A stretch of DNA of 64,000 nt from Methylomicrobium agile (GTDB lineage: Bacteria; Pseudomonadota; Gammaproteobacteria; Methylococcales; Methylomonadaceae): positions 992,001 through 1,056,000 of the forward strand of contig NZ_JPOJ01000001.1 in the NCBI RefSeq assembly GCF_000733855.1, read 5' to 3'. The translations under genes were made by a program, and so were the position numbers. Under the pieces are notes generated by a model that was not told the DNA's origin, searched no databases, and saw only the letters and a list, made by a program, of their open reading frames with translations. Below are positions 9,064 through 17,737 of the stretch, one piece after another; position 1 is the first letter of the stretch; every line of letters starts with the position of its first letter.

Positions 9064-10965
9064 ATGACATTATCCAAGCAACTGTTACTCCTGATTTCAG
9101 CGCTGTTTTTAGCGATATTCATCGTCAATTATGTCATCAGCATCCACAATATCAGGAGTTATCTGCAAGTAGAATCGCAAGTCCATGCGCAGGATACCGC
9201 GACCTCGCTGGGGCTCTCCTTAAGTCCCCATATTGTCAACGAATCCGACCCGATCCTGAAAACAATGATCAGCGCCATATTTGACATGGGCTATTACAAA
9301 GAGATCAAGCTGGATAATGCTGAAAACAAAACGTTAGTCAAATTAAGCAATAACCAGGTTTTCGATGAAGTGCCGCACTGGTTCGTGAATTTGCTGCCGA
9401 TGGAACCTGCAACCGCGGAAAGCGAAATCAGCGCGGGGTGGACGCCCGGCGGCACCGTTTATGTCACGGTCAACCCCGGCTACGCCTATTTGAAGCTTTA
9501 TCAGCAAGCCCAAAGTGCGTTCTGTTATTCTTTGGTTTCGTTCCTGTTATCGGTGTGCCTGTTGATTTTCGCGCTGCGCTTCACGCTGAAACCGCTCAAG
9601 CACATCAACGATCTTGCTTTGAAAATTGCCGAAGGCCAGTTCGAAACCATCACTCGCTTACCCTGGACCATCGAAGTTAACAATGTCGCAAACTCGATGA
9701 ATCTCATGTCGCGCAAATTAAGCGGCGTGATGGCGAACCTGAACGACAAACTGTCTTCTCTGGGCCGTAAACTGCAGCTCGACAGCTTGACCGGCCTTTA
9801 CAATAAAAGTACTTTCGATTCCGACCTGAAACAGCTTTATCTGGAAAATACCGACGGTTTTCTTTTTCTGGTCAAAACCGACAGCTTGGCAAGCCTTGTC
9901 AAAGAACGCGACAGCGAAGCGATCGATGCTTTTCTGCAAAGCTGCGCTTCGCAATTGAAGCAAACCTCGGAAATCTTTTCGGCCGAAGCCACCGTCTATC
10001 ATTTCTATGGCGCGGAATTCGCTGTACTGGCTCGCAATCTCCAGTGGCCTGAAGCCGAAAAACTGGCAAAATCCTTGAGCCTTGCCTTGACCGAATTAGG
10101 CCGCGTCCATCAGAAAAACGACATCGGCCATATCGGCGTAGTGGCTGTCGACCCGTTAAGCTCTCCCGAAACAATATTGCCCGCCGCCCACGAGGCCTAT
10201 GAACAGGCTGTCGTGATCGGCCCTAACAGCTATTACATCAGAACAGGCGGCGAACAGGCAAAGGATGTCACCGAATGGAAAGCGCTGGTATTCGACATCG
10301 TCGATCGGAATTTCTATAAAATTCAGTTTATCGGCCCGATAATTCATATCGCCGATAACCGGATTTTAATGGAGGAAGCTTTTATTCAGGTCTTCGACAA
10401 GCAAGGCGTCCCTCTGCCGGTCGGGGTATTCGTTTCGATTGCCGAAAAATATGAAAAGATCGTCGCCCTGGATTGCGGCATGATCGAGAAAGTCGTCGCG
10501 CATTTAAACAATACCTCTTCCGCGCAGCATATCGCCATCAATATTTCGACACGAACGATCAAAAACAGCGGTTTCAGGACATGGTTCTCAAATCTCCTGA
10601 AACAGAATACTTCTGCCGCCGCCCGATTGATCATTTGCTCTTCTGCCTATGCGGTAGCCAAGAATTTCGAAGCCTATCATGAATTCATTGATTTTTTACA
10701 TGCTTCCGGCGTACGCGTCATCCTTAAACGCTTCGACAGCCATTCGCTGTCGCTCAATCAGCTCAAAATGTTAAAGCCGGATTTCGTCCGCCTCAGCCAG
10801 GAGTTGAGCAACGGCTTACAAGGCAATGAGGAAAAAATCTCGTTCTTACAGACCGTCAAAGAAATCGGCGAATTGCTGGACATTTCCATCCTTGCCGAAA
10901 ACGTCCGCGCGGATGTCGATTTCGATATCGTCAAGAGTATCGGGCTCGACGGCGCAAGCCGCTGA
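9064..10965 (+). CDS. lapD: LapD-like c-di-GMP receptor with degenerate GGDEF and EAL domains
   Basis: A 633-residue inner-membrane protein. An N-terminal helix (about 7-27) and a second one near 155-175 bracket a periplasmic LapD/MoxY-type sensor domain, followed by a HAMP segment (LKPLKHINDLALKIAEGQFE). The GGDEF motif is replaced by FYGAEF and the EAL motif by EAF in a weakly conserved context, so it should bind but not make or cleave c-di-GMP. Known family role: when loaded with c-di-GMP, the LapD output domain sequesters the periplasmic protease LapG and so protects a surface adhesin. lapG follows 37 bases downstream, which confirms the assignment. The adhesin gene itself is not in the window. 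Confidence 0.9.
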   Translation: MTLSKQLLLLISALFLAIFIVNYVISIHNIRSYLQVESQVHAQDTATSLGLSLSPHIVNESDPILKTMISAIFDMGYYKEIKLDNAENKTLVKLSNNQVFDEVPHWFVNLLPMEPATAESEISAGWTPGGTVYVTVNPGYAYLKLYQQAQSAFCYSLVSFLLSVCLLIFALRFTLKPLKHINDLALKIAEGQFETITRLPWTIEVNNVANSMNLMSRKLSGVMANLNDKLSSLGRKLQLDSLTGLYNKSTFDSDLKQLYLENTDGFLFLVKTDSLASLVKERDSEAIDAFLQSCASQLKQTSEIFSAEATVYHFYGAEFAVLARNLQWPEAEKLAKSLSLALTELGRVHQKNDIGHIGVVAVDPLSSPETILPAAHEAYEQAVVIGPNSYYIRTGGEQAKDVTEWKALVFDIVDRNFYKIQFIGPIIHIADNRILMEEAFIQVFDKQGVPLPVGVFVSIAEKYEKIVALDCGMIEKVVAHLNNTSSAQHIAINISTRTIKNSGFRTWFSNLLKQNTSAAARLIICSSAYAVAKNFEAYHEFIDFLHASGVRVILKRFDSHSLSLNQLKMLKPDFVRLSQELSNGLQGNEEKISFLQTVKEIGELLDISILAENVRADVDFDIVKSIGLDGASR

Positions 10966-11002
10966 TGATGCGCTACAGAAGAGGCCTCAATAAACAAACG
11001 CC

Positions 11003-11581
11003 ATGCCGAGCCTTTTACGTCCTCTTCCCGTCAAGCTGGCCATTTTTTTCCTCAGCCTTGCGATAGCGTGCAATGCATTAGGCTGGATTGAACTGACCAG
11101 CGAAATACTGCTTCAGGTAAAAGCTAAGTATGGTGACCGAGCCGAACGCCGCCTGATCGAATGGCAAAACCTGCTCCGTTCCGCTAAAAATCTGCCCGAA
11201 AAAGACAAACTTGACAAAGTTAATGATTTTTTTAACCTGAATTCGTTATTCGTTGACGATATAATACATTGGAAAGTGGAAGATTATTGGGCGACTCCTT
11301 TGGAATTTCTCGCAACGGGCGCTGGCGATTGCGAGGATTTCGCGATCGCTAAATACTTTACACTGAAAGAACTGGGCGTCGATGAAAATAAAATGCGCAT
11401 CACCTATGTTAAAGCGTTACGATTGAATCAGGCGCATATGGTCTTGACTTATTTCAAAACGCCCAAGGCGGTTCCAGAAGTGCTCGATAACTTGATCCCC
11501 GACATCAAACCGGCTACGCAGCGCACCGACTTATTGCCGGTTTACAGCTTTAAGGAAGCTCTGAATAAGTGGTTTTTATAA
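11003..11581 (+). CDS. lapG: LapG-like periplasmic cysteine protease, 3' end replaced by an IS element
   Basis: A 192-residue bacterial transglutaminase-like cysteine proteinase with an N-terminal hydrophobic export signal (about 10-27). The catalytic triad is visible as Cys110 in GAGDCEDFA, His145 in NQAHMVL and Asp162 in VLDNLI. Known role: LapG cuts the N-terminus of a LapA-type adhesin and releases it when LapD is not occupied. The reading frame crosses into the left end of an IS5-family element at 11554, so the last nine residues (KEALNKWFL) are encoded by IS sequence. The true C-terminus (38 residues) lies beyond the IS at 12736-12850. The intact protein would be 221 residues. Whether the truncated enzyme still works is unknown. 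Confidence 0.92.
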   Translation: MPSLLRPLPVKLAIFFLSLAIACNALGWIELTSEILLQVKAKYGDRAERRLIEWQNLLRSAKNLPEKDKLDKVNDFFNLNSLFVDDIIHWKVEDYWATPLEFLATGAGDCEDFAIAKYFTLKELGVDENKMRITYVKALRLNQAHMVLTYFKTPKAVPEVLDNLIPDIKPATQRTDLLPVYSFKEALNKWFL

Positions 11582-12731
11582 GCGACACCGTGCGACATCC
11601 GTGGCACCTCGCCGAAAATGGGCAAATCCTTCCCGGCAGCGCCCGCTATCGGGGTGATTTCACTCAGTGTTCTCGGTTTTCCAGGGCGAAGGACAAAGGT
11701 CTCCCTAGGTCGGCTGCAGCGCCTGCCGAACGTGATAAAGATTGCCCAGGGCAAACAGCAAGTAGAGTTGTTGGGCATTCTTGAACAGCCCCCGGTAACG
11801 CACTTTGGTATAGCCGAACTGGCGCTTGACGATCCGGAACGGATGTTCGACCATGGCGCGTAACGGCGCCAGCATGTGGTTGTGAAGGGCTTGCTCTACC
11901 GGCAACTCTTCACCCTTCCCCCGCTTGAACGGAAAGGCCCAAACCGGCTCGCCTTCCAGGCGATCCGCCGCTAGATTCCGGTCCTTGCGGGTATAGGCCC
12001 GATCGCCCAGCACGACCCGTTCCTCGCCGTGCAGCAACGCCTCCGTCATGACCCCATCCGCCACCTTGGCGGTGGTCATCTCCACAGTATGCACCAACCC
12101 CGACTCGGCATCGACCCCAATGTGCGCCTTCATCCCAAAGTGGTAATTGTTCCCTTTCTTGGTCGAACTCATCTCGGCATCCCGTTTGCGCGCCCGGTTC
12201 TTGGTGGACGGCGGGGCAGCGATTAATGTCGCATCGACGATCGTGCCTTGCCGTAGCAACAGGCCTTTTTCGGCCAACAGCGCCGCCGTTTCATCAAATA
12301 GGGTTTGTGCTAACTGATGGCGTTCCAGCAGATGCCGGAACTTGAGGATCGTGGTTTCATCCGGCAGGGCGTCCTCGCCCGCATCGAGCCCGGCAAACTC
12401 GCGCAGCAGCGGCATGTCGTGCAATACTTCCTCCATCGCCGGATCGGAATAGCCGAACCACTGCTGCATCAGGTGAATGCGCAACATCGTCGCCAAGGGA
12501 AAGGGGCGGCGGCCTCGGCCCGCTGTCGGGTAGTGCGGCGCTATCCGGCTCGCCCACAAACTCCAAGGCACTACCTGCTCCATCTCTTGGAGAAATTGCT
12601 GCCGCCGAGTCTGTTTCGGTTTCTTCACGAACAGCGGGGCACTGAGTCCGAGTTGCTTCATGGCGGGCACCTATCGAAAATGGCAAGCTGCGGATATTTT
12701 ATCCCAGGCGTAGGACTTATTCAGAGTTTCC
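11554..12731 (-). mobile_element. IS5-family insertion sequence (1178 bp) inside lapG
   Basis: Terminal inverted repeats GGAAGCTCTGAATAAGT (11554-11570) and its partner at 12715-12731 match at 16 of 17 positions. The element is flanked by a 4-bp direct repeat TTAA (11550-11553 and 12732-12735), which fits the YTAR target duplication of IS5-group elements. It carries one transposase gene on the minus strand. Removing the element and one TTAA copy restores an uninterrupted lapG frame reading YSFNGTGLWIA across the junction. Both ends and the transposase look intact, so the copy may still be mobile. Confidence 0.95.
11705..12661 (-). CDS. IS5-family DDE transposase
   Basis: A 318-residue transposase (from ATG 12661; a GTG three codons upstream is possible). 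It has an N-terminal DUF772-type region (GRGRRPFPLATMLRIHLMQQ split over residues 45-65, WFGYSDPAMEEVLHD). The DDE catalytic residues are visible as Asp in TIVDATLI, Asp in VVLGDRAYTR and Glu in MVEHPFRIVKRQFGY. The HFGMKAHIGVD segment is typical of the IS5 group. No frameshift is seen. It is the only gene in the element that splits lapG and reads against lapG. Confidence 0.96.
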   Translation of the reverse strand: MKQLGLSAPLFVKKPKQTRRQQFLQEMEQVVPWSLWASRIAPHYPTAGRGRRPFPLATMLRIHLMQQWFGYSDPAMEEVLHDMPLLREFAGLDAGEDALPDETTILKFRHLLERHQLAQTLFDETAALLAEKGLLLRQGTIVDATLIAAPPSTKNRARKRDAEMSSTKKGNNYHFGMKAHIGVDAESGLVHTVEMTTAKVADGVMTEALLHGEERVVLGDRAYTRKDRNLAADRLEGEPVWAFPFKRGKGEELPVEQALHNHMLAPLRAMVEHPFRIVKRQFGYTKVRYRGLFKNAQQLYLLFALGNLYHVRQALQPT

Positions 12732-12735
12732 TTAA

Positions 12736-12850
12736 CGGTACCGGTTTATGGATTGCCAAATCCCGAAATGCCGGCAAACAGGTAGGCAATTCGGATCGGC
12801 TAAGTTTGTGGAACGATCTCAAGCTCAGAATGCTTAAAAATCCTTTTTAG
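12736..12850 (+). pseudogene. lapG: Severed C-terminal end of lapG
   Basis: An open frame ending at the stop codon 12848-12850 encodes 38 residues beginning (N)GTGLWIAKSRNAGKQVG and ending WNDLKLRMLKNPF. The YSFNxxGLW segment is typical of LapG C-termini. It has no start codon or ribosome binding site of its own and directly follows the IS target duplication. It joins in frame to residue 183 of the upstream part when the IS is removed. Confidence 0.88.
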
Positions 12851-12854
12851 CCCG

Positions 12855-13568
12855 ATGAAACCCCTGTCGTACCAAATCAAGCGTACGTCGAGAGCGTCTA
12901 GAACCCGAATCGTCGTCACCGCCGAAAAAATTGAAGTGATCGCACCGCCTGATGTTTCGGACGACGTACTGCACCAGTTCGTCAAGGAAAAGTGGCCTTG
13001 GATTACTGCCACGATGCAAAGACTAAAAGCCCGTAAAGTACATAGTCAAAGCCTCGCGCCCAAAACTTATCATCACGGCGCTCCCGTTCCTTATCGGGGA
13101 AAAACCTATCCTTTGTCTTTGGCACCGACAAGATTGAAAAGAATCAAGATCGAGCATACCGATGTATTCAAGGCACACATCCCTCATACGCAATGGGAGA
13201 CGGTCAACAGCGAGGAGATTCGCTCCGCCATTATCCGGTGGATGAAGCACAACGTCAAAATCACCGTAGAACAGCTGGTGCTTCAACACGGTCCCAAACA
13301 TCAGCTTTTCCCGAAATCGATTACCATCAAATCTCAAAGATCGCGCTGGGGCAGCTGCGGCATTCATAACGATATCACCATTAACTGGCTTCTGGCGCTG
13401 GCTCCGCTTGAGATTCTGGAATATGTCGTTGTCCACGAACTATGCCACATCAAAGAAAAAAATCATTCGAAGCATTTTTGGTCACTCGTCGCCCAACATC
13501 TTCCAAATTATCGCTGCGCACAGCTATGGCTTAAGCAGCACGGTCAAGTGCTGATGCTGGGCTTATAA
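12855..13568 (+). CDS. YgjP/SprT-like zinc metallopeptidase (DUF45)
   Basis: A 237-residue protein. The C-terminal half carries the WGSCG segment and the HELCHIKEKNHSKHFW signature (residues about 195-210), which supplies two metal-binding histidines, the catalytic Glu and a third downstream histidine. This identifies the YgjP-type M48-related family. The N-terminal half is the usual beta-rich YgjP domain. No signal peptide is present, so it acts in the cytoplasm; substrates are unknown in the family. It starts four bases after the severed lapG end and was probably the next gene of the lapD-lapG transcript before the IS inserted. Confidence 0.88.
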   Translation: MKPLSYQIKRTSRASRTRIVVTAEKIEVIAPPDVSDDVLHQFVKEKWPWITATMQRLKARKVHSQSLAPKTYHHGAPVPYRGKTYPLSLAPTRLKRIKIEHTDVFKAHIPHTQWETVNSEEIRSAIIRWMKHNVKITVEQLVLQHGPKHQLFPKSITIKSQRSRWGSCGIHNDITINWLLALAPLEILEYVVVHELCHIKEKNHSKHFWSLVAQHLPNYRCAQLWLKQHGQVLMLGL

Positions 13569-13856
13569 AAAATCGAGGATCGTTTTGCCATCGTCTCTCG
13601 ACCACAGCACAAATTTGCTCAGGTTTTATCTCAAAATACCGCACTTTCATTGATGCACCACAATAATCATATAGTTACTATATTCTATTTATTAATAAAT
13701 TTTAATTATTCCGCAATTATTTAATATACAAGCATTTTATTATTAGGCTATTTCATATAACGGCTAATTGACATTTTATTAAGATTTTATTTTGAAATCT
13801 GGATTTATTACTTTCCTCATCTATGATTTAATTACGATTAAAAATGGGGGCCTTAC

Positions 13857-14702
13857 ATGTCCAGATTAACTTCTTTGATTTTTTTAACGTTTTTATATTG
13901 CTCTGCATCTTACGCCTATACAGACATTGAAGAGGGCCAGCAAAAATTATTGACGAAGGCTGGAAAGCTCGAACCTCTTAATCCCTGGGAGTCGGCGGTA
14001 CTTTATTGCAAAGCTGCCCGAAACGGCTCTCTTGAAGCTTATTACCGGCTGGGCATGCTGTTTGCCTTCGGCCAAGGCGTTCCTGAAAATAGGGAAGTCG
14101 CCGCCTCTTTATTTGCCACCGCCGCTCAACAAGGGCATTCGGAAGCCGGCAAAATGCTTGAAACCATTCTTTATAGCTCCGACAAGTTGCCCGATTGCGT
14201 TCTTTCGAATACTAAGCCGCCACGCGGTCAGCTTTATTCACGAGGGTTCAACGACGCTACTTTGGATGCAGTTCTCTCTTCACTGAGAAAGGATCGTCAC
14301 TGGATTATCAATATGGTCAAGCAAATCGCCTCCTGGCATCAAGTCGACCCCAGGCTGGCTTTGTCCATCGTCAGTGTCGAATCGGCTTTCCAGGTCAACG
14401 CCCGTTCCAAAGCCAATGCCATGGGGCTTATGCAGCTGATACCGTCAACGGCCACGCGTTTCAGTGTACGGGATGCCTTCGATGCAAGTCAAAATGTCAA
14501 AGGCGGTGTTCGTTATTTACGCTGGCTTCTCGATCGATATAACGGCGACATCGAACTGGTGGCTGCGGCTTATAATGCCGGGGAAGGCGCAGTAGACAAA
14601 TACAAAGGCATACCGCCCTATCCCGAAACGCAGAATTATGTGAATAAAGTCATTCATCGTTACCAATCCCGCAGACATGCCTTCAACCTCGGCAAGTTAT
14701 AA
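13857..14702 (+). CDS. Lytic transglycosylase with Sel1-like repeats
   Basis: A 281-residue exported protein: signal peptide (1-20, ending YCSASYA), Sel1/TPR-like repeats (about 45-100, GSLEAYYRLGMLFAFGQG), then an SLT catalytic domain (about 150-265). The catalytic Glu is in SVESAFQVNARS. The family motifs AMGLMQLIPSTA and AAYNAGEGAVDKYKGIPPYPET follow. It should cleave peptidoglycan glycan strands in the periplasm. It is preceded by 290 AT-rich bases with no gene and stands alone, so its partner system is not evident. Confidence 0.92.
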   Translation: MSRLTSLIFLTFLYCSASYAYTDIEEGQQKLLTKAGKLEPLNPWESAVLYCKAARNGSLEAYYRLGMLFAFGQGVPENREVAASLFATAAQQGHSEAGKMLETILYSSDKLPDCVLSNTKPPRGQLYSRGFNDATLDAVLSSLRKDRHWIINMVKQIASWHQVDPRLALSIVSVESAFQVNARSKANAMGLMQLIPSTATRFSVRDAFDASQNVKGGVRYLRWLLDRYNGDIELVAAAYNAGEGAVDKYKGIPPYPETQNYVNKVIHRYQSRRHAFNLGKL

Positions 14703-15540
14703 GATTCTCTTTGAATCCTGCTTACTGCCTCTTCCCGATCCACTTGCCATGATCATCCGGGTTTAATCAAATGAAATTCTTGTTGCCGTAAAGATTATCC
14801 AAGATCCTCCTTATTCGGAAGCGTTATGTTTACGGATCGCGTAAGCGGCAAAGCGGCCCGCGAAGTCGGATCGCAACACCCTTCAAACTTAGAATTATGG
14901 TTTGTAGGACGCGCCGACGCAGGAGCCGCATCGGTTGCGAATGATGCGTTCACTGCGTTCAGCACATCCAATGGTTCTGACCGTTTCAATTCTCGCTATC
15001 GATCAATTTCTACGTCAAAAGCTGGGCTACCACTATAAAAAAACGGTTCGCCAGTGAGCATCAGTATGAGAATGTGGCTGCCAAACAGGATCAATGAGAA
15101 GCCTGGCAATCGCAACGCGCTGTGTCCTAGCGGTGTTTCTGGATGAAATCGGGAGCACCACGAACCTGCGCAGCCGTTATGGAGGGGCTTTAGATGGTGC
15201 CGGCTGCGTATAGACTGCACCGGAGCCATTGGAAAACTTTGACCTTCATTGCCGGCTTGCGAGTCGCTCGACCGACTGTACCGTGGCGCATGACATCTGT
15301 TCCAGATGCAGCAGTTGACGCTGTAATTGAGCCTTGACCCAAGAACCTCAAGGTCTGCATCCAGTTCATTAATCGCCCGGGTGTCCGATTATGTTTCTCT
15401 GGCATGGGTGAAGGATGGATGGGACGACGGGGTAAAATTTACGGGCATGATACGCGCGACGCGCTGGTGACGAAAATAAACGTCCGGCAAGCGTCGGCGC
15501 ATGAACTTCTACCGCTTCGCCAACCCAATTGCGTTACAGT
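14703..15540. other. Gene-free stretch
   Basis: About 840 bases with only short, unconvincing open frames and no recognised family. The segment continues into IS relics and a palindromic repeat, so it is probably decayed mobile-element DNA. Confidence 0.4.
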
Positions 15541-15594
15541 ACCGATTTAAGTATTCGGCAAATCAGTGCCAGCACCAAGATCAGTGTGGTGAGG
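15541..15594 (+). pseudogene. Relic of an IS21-type transposase (IstA N-terminal segment)
   Basis: In one frame this piece reads TDLSIRQISASTKISVV, matching the helix-turn-helix region of IstA-like transposases of the IS21 family, where LSIRQIS and STKISVG are usual. It has no start and ends after about 18 residues. A matching IstA start lies 290 bases away on the other strand (15832-15879), so the gene has been cut and rearranged. Confidence 0.5.
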
Positions 15595-15682
15595 ACCTGG
15601 TCCCTCTCGTAGTCTAGAGCATTTTCATATCGCGTAAGGGAAGTCCTCACCTTCTGAAAGGTGCCCAGCCGTTAAGTCCAGC

Positions 15683-15742
15683 CCCGTAGGGTACGCTGTG
15701 CGTACCTTTCGACATTGAGGGTACGCACACGTACCCTACGGG
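15683..15742. repeat. Palindromic repeat, family A core (copy 1)
   Basis: Inverted arms GTAGGGTACGCTGTGCGTACC and GGTACGCACACGTACCCTAC around a short spacer, with one base lost from the right arm. The same core occurs at 39579, 43197 and 45117. Here only the core is present, without the longer flanks shared by the other three copies. Confidence 0.9.
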
Positions 15743-15831
15743 TGCAGTCGTCTGGCAATCCCTGACCGGGGCAGGCTCTACCGGAATGACGTGCTTTCCT
15801 TTCGAAGGCCATATACCCAAAGCGAAAATGC

Positions 15832-15879
15832 TCTAAGGATTTCTTTAAGCTTTCGCATTGCTGTCCTCTTGGCTGACAT
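15832..15879 (-). pseudogene. Relic of an IS21-type transposase start
   Basis: From an ATG at 15879 the frame reads MSAKRTAMRKLKEILR, the typical IstA start, then loses similarity at 15831, where an AGAGCATTTTC sequence begins. That same short sequence occurs near 15616 and, as AAAGCATTTTC, near 16250, suggesting an inserted end of another element. The IstA continuation is found inverted at 15541. Confidence 0.5.
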
Positions 15880-16083
15880 ATCCTTTCGAAAATCCGAGGA
15901 CGCACGTCTTCACGTGCTTGCTCGGCCGCCAGCGCTTTTTTGAATCAACAGCGCACGCAGAGTCTCGTCATGCATCGGCAATAACAAAGGTTGGCTCTCG
16001 CGTAAGCTTTGGTTTCCAACGTGCCACTCTCCACACCGCCACTGCTGCTCTGCAACTACTCCACAAACCCACAAACAAAGGGC

Positions 16084-16179
16084 TTACCTTGAGCCACTGA
16101 CCGCCTGGGCAATGACCTGCTCTTCGTCGCAGGCTTCGATCACCCGCGTCCTTAAATCCATCGGATAAGCTTTCGACAT
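16084..16179 (-). pseudogene. Relic of an IS630-type transposase start
   Basis: A 31-codon frame from ATG 16179 reads MSKAYPMDLRTRVIEACDEE and stops at 16084-16086. MSKAYSxDLRxRVIxA is the usual beginning of IS630-family transposases. An upstream GAGGT ribosome binding site is still present. Downstream sequence contains no continuing frame, so it is a truncated remnant. Confidence 0.6.
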
Positions 16180-16292
16180 CAGGACCTCTTTTAACAAAAC
16201 ATGGGCGACGCTTCCAATCGATTAAAGTTTCCGTTTATACGATTTGAAAATGCTTTAGCCTTTCCTACAACCCAATTCTGAATTCTCTCCCA

Positions 16293-16329
16293 TAAAAAAA
16301 CCCCCGCAACTACTTGAATTGCGGGGGTT
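16293..16329 (-). terminator. Rho-independent terminator of pmoCAB
   Basis: An 11-bp stem (AACCCCCGCAA / TTGCGGGGGTT) with a 9-nt loop, ending in a run of T in the pmo direction. It lies about 50 bases after the pmoB stop codon. Confidence 0.92.
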
Positions 16330-16376
16330 CCAATTTTTTAATGATTTATTATTGTTATTAGATCAGCAATCTTCGA

Positions 16377-17621
16377 TTAGATGAAGGTTGGGATCAGAGG
16401 ACCGTCGATTTGGACCAGTTGCTTGTTGCCGTTTTCGTCGTGGAAGAACAGCAAGCCAGCGAAACGGCTATCTGGGTCATAGATCAAGTCAGCCAGACGA
16501 TATACTTCCCAAGCTGCGTCAGACGCAGTGACTTGGATAGTTCTGGTTTGGCCTGGAGCCAGTGGGCTGTTGTCGCTAACAGTCAGACCTTCTGGAGCCA
16601 ACAAGTCATCTGGATAGCCGGTGGTGTCTTCAGTTACGTTAGCATCCAAGAAACGAACGCCAGCGGTGTTGAATTCACCCAAACGGACCGCAGAGTCACC
16701 ATTGTTGGTCACAGTCAGAGTCATGTTCATTGAACGACCTGGTACACGGTAGGTAGCGTCGTCAATTTTAACGCTAACAGTTGGTGTAGGCAGATCAAGA
16801 GGCTTCATACCACGCAACAAACCTGCTTGCAGAGGAGTGGTGATTGGGTATTCAGAGTTGGTTTGTGCCATCGTGAAAGCAACGATACCAATCGCGCCAG
16901 CACCGAAAGCCAAAGCGACTTTTCTGTCAGTTGCAGTGATCAGAGTGTCAGCTTTACCAGCTTCCACTGCGAGTTGACGTGGAATGAACATTGGCTTACG
17001 CATCCAGTAAACCATCCAAGCCACACCGAAAGCATACCAGAAAGCATGCCAGAAGTAGGTGTTGCTCAGGTTGTAAGTTTCCAGATCAACAGTTTGGCCA
17101 GTCAAAGTGGTGATTGGGTTGGTGAACTGGCTCATAGAACCTTCAACCGTTACCCATTTGCCAGGACCGATGATTGGGCCACCGCCTTCTACGTTCATCA
17201 TGGTGTGAACGTGCCAGTCACCTGGACGGCGTGCTTTCAAAAGAACTTTAAACTCATAGGTTTCGCCCAGTTCCAGAGAAACGGAACGAGGAACCAATTG
17301 GCCACCAATCCAAGATCCAGCACGGATAAATACTGGGCCTGGAATACCGATGTTCAAGAAAGCGCTTTCCGGTTTGTCCACAGTTTCTGGCCAGCCTGAG
17401 AATACCAGGAACTTACCAGAAATTGTCATTGTATCATTGACTTTAACAACTTCTTTCGACCAGTTCAGATCGTACCAGTGAATAGTACGCATACGCATGA
17501 AAGCCGCCTGAGACTTTTCACCGTGTGCGGATGCAGCTGGTGTATAGAACATCGCTGCTGCAACTGTCAGCAACAGTGCGACAAAGGACAACTTTGCTAC
17601 CTTGTCTTTAATTAACTTCAT
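16377..17621 (-). CDS. pmoB: Particulate methane monooxygenase subunit B (PmoB)
   Basis: A 414-residue subunit with an N-terminal signal peptide ending at ASA-H. Mature His33 and the HVH pair at 137 and 139 are in the exact positions of the CuB ligands known from Methylococcus capsulatus. Two periplasmic cupredoxin-like domains are separated by two membrane helices (about 185-205 and 230-255). The start at 17621 has a GAGGAGG ribosome binding site; an upstream in-frame extension to 17684 has none. It is the last gene of pmoCAB and is followed by a terminator. It forms the membrane complex that oxidises methane to methanol. Confidence 0.98.
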   Translation of the reverse strand: MKLIKDKVAKLSFVALLLTVAAAMFYTPAASAHGEKSQAAFMRMRTIHWYDLNWSKEVVKVNDTMTISGKFLVFSGWPETVDKPESAFLNIGIPGPVFIRAGSWIGGQLVPRSVSLELGETYEFKVLLKARRPGDWHVHTMMNVEGGGPIIGPGKWVTVEGSMSQFTNPITTLTGQTVDLETYNLSNTYFWHAFWYAFGVAWMVYWMRKPMFIPRQLAVEAGKADTLITATDRKVALAFGAGAIGIVAFTMAQTNSEYPITTPLQAGLLRGMKPLDLPTPTVSVKIDDATYRVPGRSMNMTLTVTNNGDSAVRLGEFNTAGVRFLDANVTEDTTGYPDDLLAPEGLTVSDNSPLAPGQTRTIQVTASDAAWEVYRLADLIYDPDSRFAGLLFFHDENGNKQLVQIDGPLIPTFI

Positions 17622-17737
17622 ATATCCTCCTCTAATAATAGAGAATCTATTTATTCTTGAGTATCTAGTTGATAAATTGTTCATTTATCCACTAGCCATT
17701 TATTTATTGTGTTACTAGCCTCAGAACCTAATAAGAA

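Noticed and set aside
11603-12686. Similar GGCACCT...GAAAATGG...CAA stretches near both inner ends of the IS (11603-11625 and 12666-12686)
   Set aside because: They are in direct, not inverted, orientation and do not define the element's ends; I cannot tell whether they matter.
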